Shown: positions 60,570-64,000 of the stretch, piece by piece | How the letters are laid out: every line of letters starts with the position of its first letter | Position numbering within the stretch: position 1 is the first letter of the stretch | Assembly: GCA_013339765.2 (NCBI GenBank) | Contig: CM023450.1 | Coordinates: forward strand, 43,395,745-43,459,744 | Source of the DNA: Haemaphysalis longicornis | Lineage: Eukaryota; Arthropoda; Arachnida; Ixodida; Ixodidae | DNA length: 64,000 nt | Reading direction: 5' to 3' | Translations under genes and position numbers: made by a program | The notes under the pieces: generated by a model | Told to the model about the DNA's origin: nothing | Database searches by the model: none | Seen by the model: only the letters and a program-made list of their open reading frames with translations

Positions 60570-60890
60570 AACTCCAAAGGAACACATTTCTACACTTCAC
60601 AAGGCTACACGCCATTCACCTGACAAAATACAACCACCTATGCCGGCACTGCAGCACCCTAGCACACTCTATCGTATGGTTTGGGAATGCCAGTCAAACG
60701 TAGACATTGATCTCATTACCAATCCTACTCACGAACAGTTGTAGAGTTATCTTGCCATCTTAGACCAAAGTAAGCCGCCTTGTATCGCTGAGAGGGCGAC
60801 GATGGTGGGCTGCACCAACGGAGCCCGGAACTGAGGACTCCGCCCACTTTTGTCCTCCGCCTCCTTCTCCCTCCTATCACCGAATTGGTC
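60570..60890 (+). mobile_element. LINE C-terminal fragment, plus strand
   Basis: Frames around 60630-60720 give CRHCSTLAHS and, shifted, RMVWECQSNVDIDLITNPTH then EQL. This is the C..C...H..WEC terminal motif followed by PT.EQ as in I-group LINEs. It resembles 41786-41845. The rest of the LINE is absent upstream. Confidence 0.6.
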
Positions 60891-61539
60891 TTAGTAGTTA
60901 TTTTTCCTTATGCCATACGGGCCACGTGTTGAGCAGCAAGAAGGACCGAATGGTATGCCCGCTGGCTATGGAGTGGGCTGCTTAATTTTCTACCCGCCTC
61001 CCTCGTCAAACGACTTCGCGCCCCCAAAAATAAAACACTTTGGGGATTGTACAGAAAAGGCTAGTAAAACCAAAAGGCGATTGCGCTCGTAGTTCCCGTT
61101 TTGAATCATTAGGACCGGTCTTAACGAACGCACATCAAGTTTAATTCAACGCGAACTACAAGGCCGCGGTGTATTTGTCCTCATCCATTGTATGGGGGAG
61201 AGTTTTAATTAAGCGTCACACCTATCTGGCGCCACTCGTCAAGGAGAGCAAGCCGCGGTACATCGATCTACATCCGTCGATGCTCACTTTTCCAATCACA
61301 AATAGCTCGTGGAAAATGAGAAGACTTATCTCAGATAATGGAAGCTATAAAAAAAATTGGGCCCATCTCCCAGCGAGGGGGACTCGAGTAAATGCGTCGC
61401 ATAGGGGATGGGTGTATTGCGTTAACGTTTAGTGTTTTGGGAGTTGGTGGTAGTGAATGCGTTGTATCAGCAGCTTCTTGACGTAGTTTGAATGAGTCAA
61501 GGATATAAGGCGCGTTCGTAGCCTTTCATTCTGTGTGTC
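60891..61539. other. No recognisable gene
   Basis: AAAAAAATTGGGCCCATCTCCC near 61351 resembles the start of the GGGGCGAAGC family, but no further similarity follows. Confidence 0.35.
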
Positions 61540-61618
61540 GGTTTTGTGGCGCAGTGGGAAGAGCACAATGTACGTCGCGTTCCGCCCACAGGGTCGTGGG
61601 ATCGAAACCAGGCGCCGG
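61540..61618 (+). repeat. tRNA-derived sequence resembling initiator tRNA-Met
   Basis: TGGCGCAGTGG (61547-61557) matches box A and GGATCGAAACC (61599-61609) matches box B. Both words resemble those of eukaryotic initiator tRNA-Met. The middle is unlike that tRNA (no CAT anticodon in place) and the acceptor stem does not close. It is a pseudogene or SINE head. Confidence 0.55.
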
Positions 61619-63725
61619 TAAGTATTATTTTTTTATATAGTGTAGGGGGAGGGGTGCGGACCTGTTGTTGAGAGCGAGGAGGGTAGCGTGATGCGGGAGA
61701 GTAGGAGTGGGGGAGAGGGCGCGCCTGTGCGCTGAGCTGTTGCGGATGGACGGCGGACGCTACATGTAAGTTAAAGAAATGCTCTGCATTTAAAATGTAT
61801 TAAAAGCGAATGCCGCGCTCCGTCTCGCGCAGTCTGCAGCAGGCCCGCTGCCGTTAATAGAAAAGTTCCAGGACGCTGCTTGCTACTTTATTTACGGGCT
61901 ACAGCAGCATGCCCCGTTTGAGCGCCCCACGCATGTCATCAACGCGTTTTGGGATGTTTCTGGCGTTCTGCGTGCAATGAGTGGCTTCGACAGCTCTCAA
62001 GGTCAGAGACATAGCTCGTTATTCCTAAACTATGCTATCATCTTGGGAGTCGCTTCCTCCACTGTAAACCAGAAATACAAACAGCAGCGTGTGACTAGCA
62101 CATGAACGTATATTCGTTGCGATAACGTGACGCAGGCGATGGAGAGAACCGCAAGCTTAGAGTGACGTGAGGAGTGAATAGAAATCGCTAGCCCTAGAAG
62201 AACTTACCCCGATTACTTCTGCTTAAATCACGAAAGTAAGAACGTAAAAAAATGCACTGAAGATTACTATATTGTTTAATGCGAAATTTGTGCGCAGCGC
62301 GAACTGGAGTCTTCTCGGTCGCTGGCGCATATGTGCTACGTCTCAAAAAGTGATCGCGTAATCAGCGAACGCATGGAGGCGCGCCGTCTAGCATGTTGCT
62401 GCAAATCGTGTTTGAACCTCCCGCGCGAATGTCACGTCGATGAACGGAGCAGCAGCTGCTAGAGAAAGGTGAGGGGGAGGCATGTGAGTTAGATAGATAG
62501 CAGCGCCCGCCCTCCCACTCCCTTACTTTCGCCAGCCGCACCGACAAGCGTCTCGTGAGGGCTGAGCATGCTGTCCCCCCTTCAGCCTCTCACCTGACTT
62601 TCCTCCGCCGTTCTCTTTCTGTCGTCGCTCGCTCGGTTACAACTCTGTCGCAAGTCGCCGTCACCATGGCCACCGCCAAACCTCAATGGCGGCCGCCATA
62701 GTCCTTGCGCATTAAACAACACGAATACAATTTGGACGCGTCCCTCTGTATTGAGGCCAGGTGACATCGTCACTGGCTAAGTTTACTTATGGGGCGTGTG
62801 AACTCTGAAGTATACGAACTGCTTTCCAAGTGCCATTAAGTTCTGTTGCGGCTGTGTCAAGCCATCTGTCGCTGTTTGTCGGCTACTAATGAGTAGCGTG
62901 TGAATAGACTTAATGAGAAGCCGTGAAGTTCACGTCTTCCCAATTCGTAATTGGTGCTAGTGGGTAACGGACTGCGCGGATTGAGCGTGAGAAGATTGTG
63001 ACGAGGATTTTTTTAGTTACGAATGCCGGGGTCAAGAATATGTCTGCGAAGGGACAGTAAGAGCTTCTCTTTGAAAAAAAAGAAGAAAAAAAACAGAAAC
63101 TGCCGGAGCTTGCACTAAGTCGCGCAAGGCTTGAACCATAGCGAAGCTGCAGGACTTCTTTTTGCGTGAGGATTGAAGGAGACATCCCCACGCATTTGTA
63201 CAAGTTTGAAATTGTTTATTTACATGTTCCATCGTCGCTTTGCACTGTGCTAGTAGTAGTCATCGTCATATGCATCGATATTGTCGTGTTCCTGCTGCCG
63301 AGCATTACATGCGTGGTAGGGCTTGGCGACAGCTGGGGCGCAGCGGCGGCACGGACGTGCACGAAGCATGCGCGGCGTTCCTGGAGTCGCGTCGAGGTTC
63401 CGTGAAGCAGGTCTTACGTCAGCTGTGGCGTTGTTGGTTGCTAGGAAACGTGAGGCGCTCCTAGGGGTTTTCAGCAGTTTTTTTTATTATTATTTATTGC
63501 CAAAGCCACTGCGTGAGCCTCGGACGCTCGAGGGTTGCCACGAGGCACACGCTCACGAGCACTCGGCATTTTCTTGGTATTTTTAACGCGTTACACGTTC
63601 CGCGTTACGCGCCAGACATTACAGCCCGCTACAACAACTCTGTTATTAAAAAAAAACACATCCCACAATAGATTCCGCGGGGGTTTTAATGCGTAGCATT
63701 CTTTGCCGAGTACCCCCACAGCCAG
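61619..63725. other. No recognisable feature
   Basis: Nothing recognised on either strand. Confidence 0.4.
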
Positions 63726-63972
63726 GAGCGTGTAACGCCTTGCATTTCCACAAAAATGCAGATTTCGCGAAATTTCAATATGCAATCGTTAGAATAAAGT
63801 AAATGGATATTGTCGAACGAAATTGCTCGAACGAATTGGTCGAACGAAATTTTGAAAAACTAAAAAGAAGCACAATATAAAAAAATACGGAAAATGTGAA
63901 AACGTATACCGCATGGCATTTCCACAAAAATGTAGATTTCGCGAAATTTTCACCTGTAATCGTTATAGTAGC
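63726..63972 (+). repeat. Two-copy direct repeat, period about 174 bp
   Basis: GCATTTCCACAAAAATG(C/T)A followed by GATTTCGCGAAATTT and, after a short gap, TGCAATCGTTAGA or TGTAATCGTTATA, occurs at about 63742 and 63916. The spacer holds iterated CGAACGAAATT words. It may continue past the window end. Confidence 0.75.
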
Positions 63973-64000
63973 TTAATTGGAGATAATTAGTCGGAAAGGA

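Noticed and set aside
61340..61400. Fourth GGGGCGAAGC-family element
   Set aside because: Only the A-run and GGGCCCATCTCC start match. The GGGGCGAAGC word and the rest are absent.

Overview
This window reads as intergenic or intronic DNA from an animal genome, most likely a hard tick (Ixodidae). I infer that from three things. The tRNA-headed SINEs have (CAAT)n tails and a 3' body resembling the Ruka-like SINEs I recall from ticks. There are many decayed RNase H-bearing I-group LINEs next to a BovB-like RTE LINE. There is also a Penelope-like element with a GIY-YIG endonuclease remnant. No intact host protein-coding gene, rRNA, functional tRNA or CRISPR array is supported. Nearly all long open frames either cross tetranucleotide microsatellites, where the absence of stops is trivial, or lie inside retrotransposon remnants broken by frameshifts and stops.

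Layout. 1-7.3 kb: microsatellites, a 647-bp solo LTR (3031-3677) beside a CCTA array, and short dispersed repeats. 7.3-10 kb: a Penelope-like remnant between inverted flanks, an antisense LINE RNase H remnant, and a GGAACC hexamer-like array. 10.4-12.8 kb: an unrecognised repeat of about 450 bp present as an inverted pair. 13-14 kb: a reverse-strand LTR with its primer-binding-site side. 18.8-25.8 kb: four LINE remnants, a 683-bp TA-flanked TIR element, and an RTE LINE broken by three smaller elements. 27-28.5 kb: palindromic and GC-rich dispersed repeats. 32-36.5 kb: SINEs, a pogo/Tigger-like MITE (35267-35793) and a GGGGCGAAGC-ended repeat. 37.3-38 kb: an LTR plus primer binding site. 40-42 kb: a LINE with RT and RNase H traces. 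45.4-50.7 kb: two I-group LINEs abutting tail to head, the first split by an 1149-bp inverted-arm element. 53.4-54.5 kb: another LINE and a third GGGGCGAAGC element. 57-62 kb: tRNA-derived sequences, two opposed SINEs and a LINE 3' end.

The biology here is transposon archaeology. The order of insertion is often readable, and in one case removing the inserted element and one TA restores an RT reading frame exactly. Family names rest on motif recognition by eye and on memory of the families; no database search was possible.
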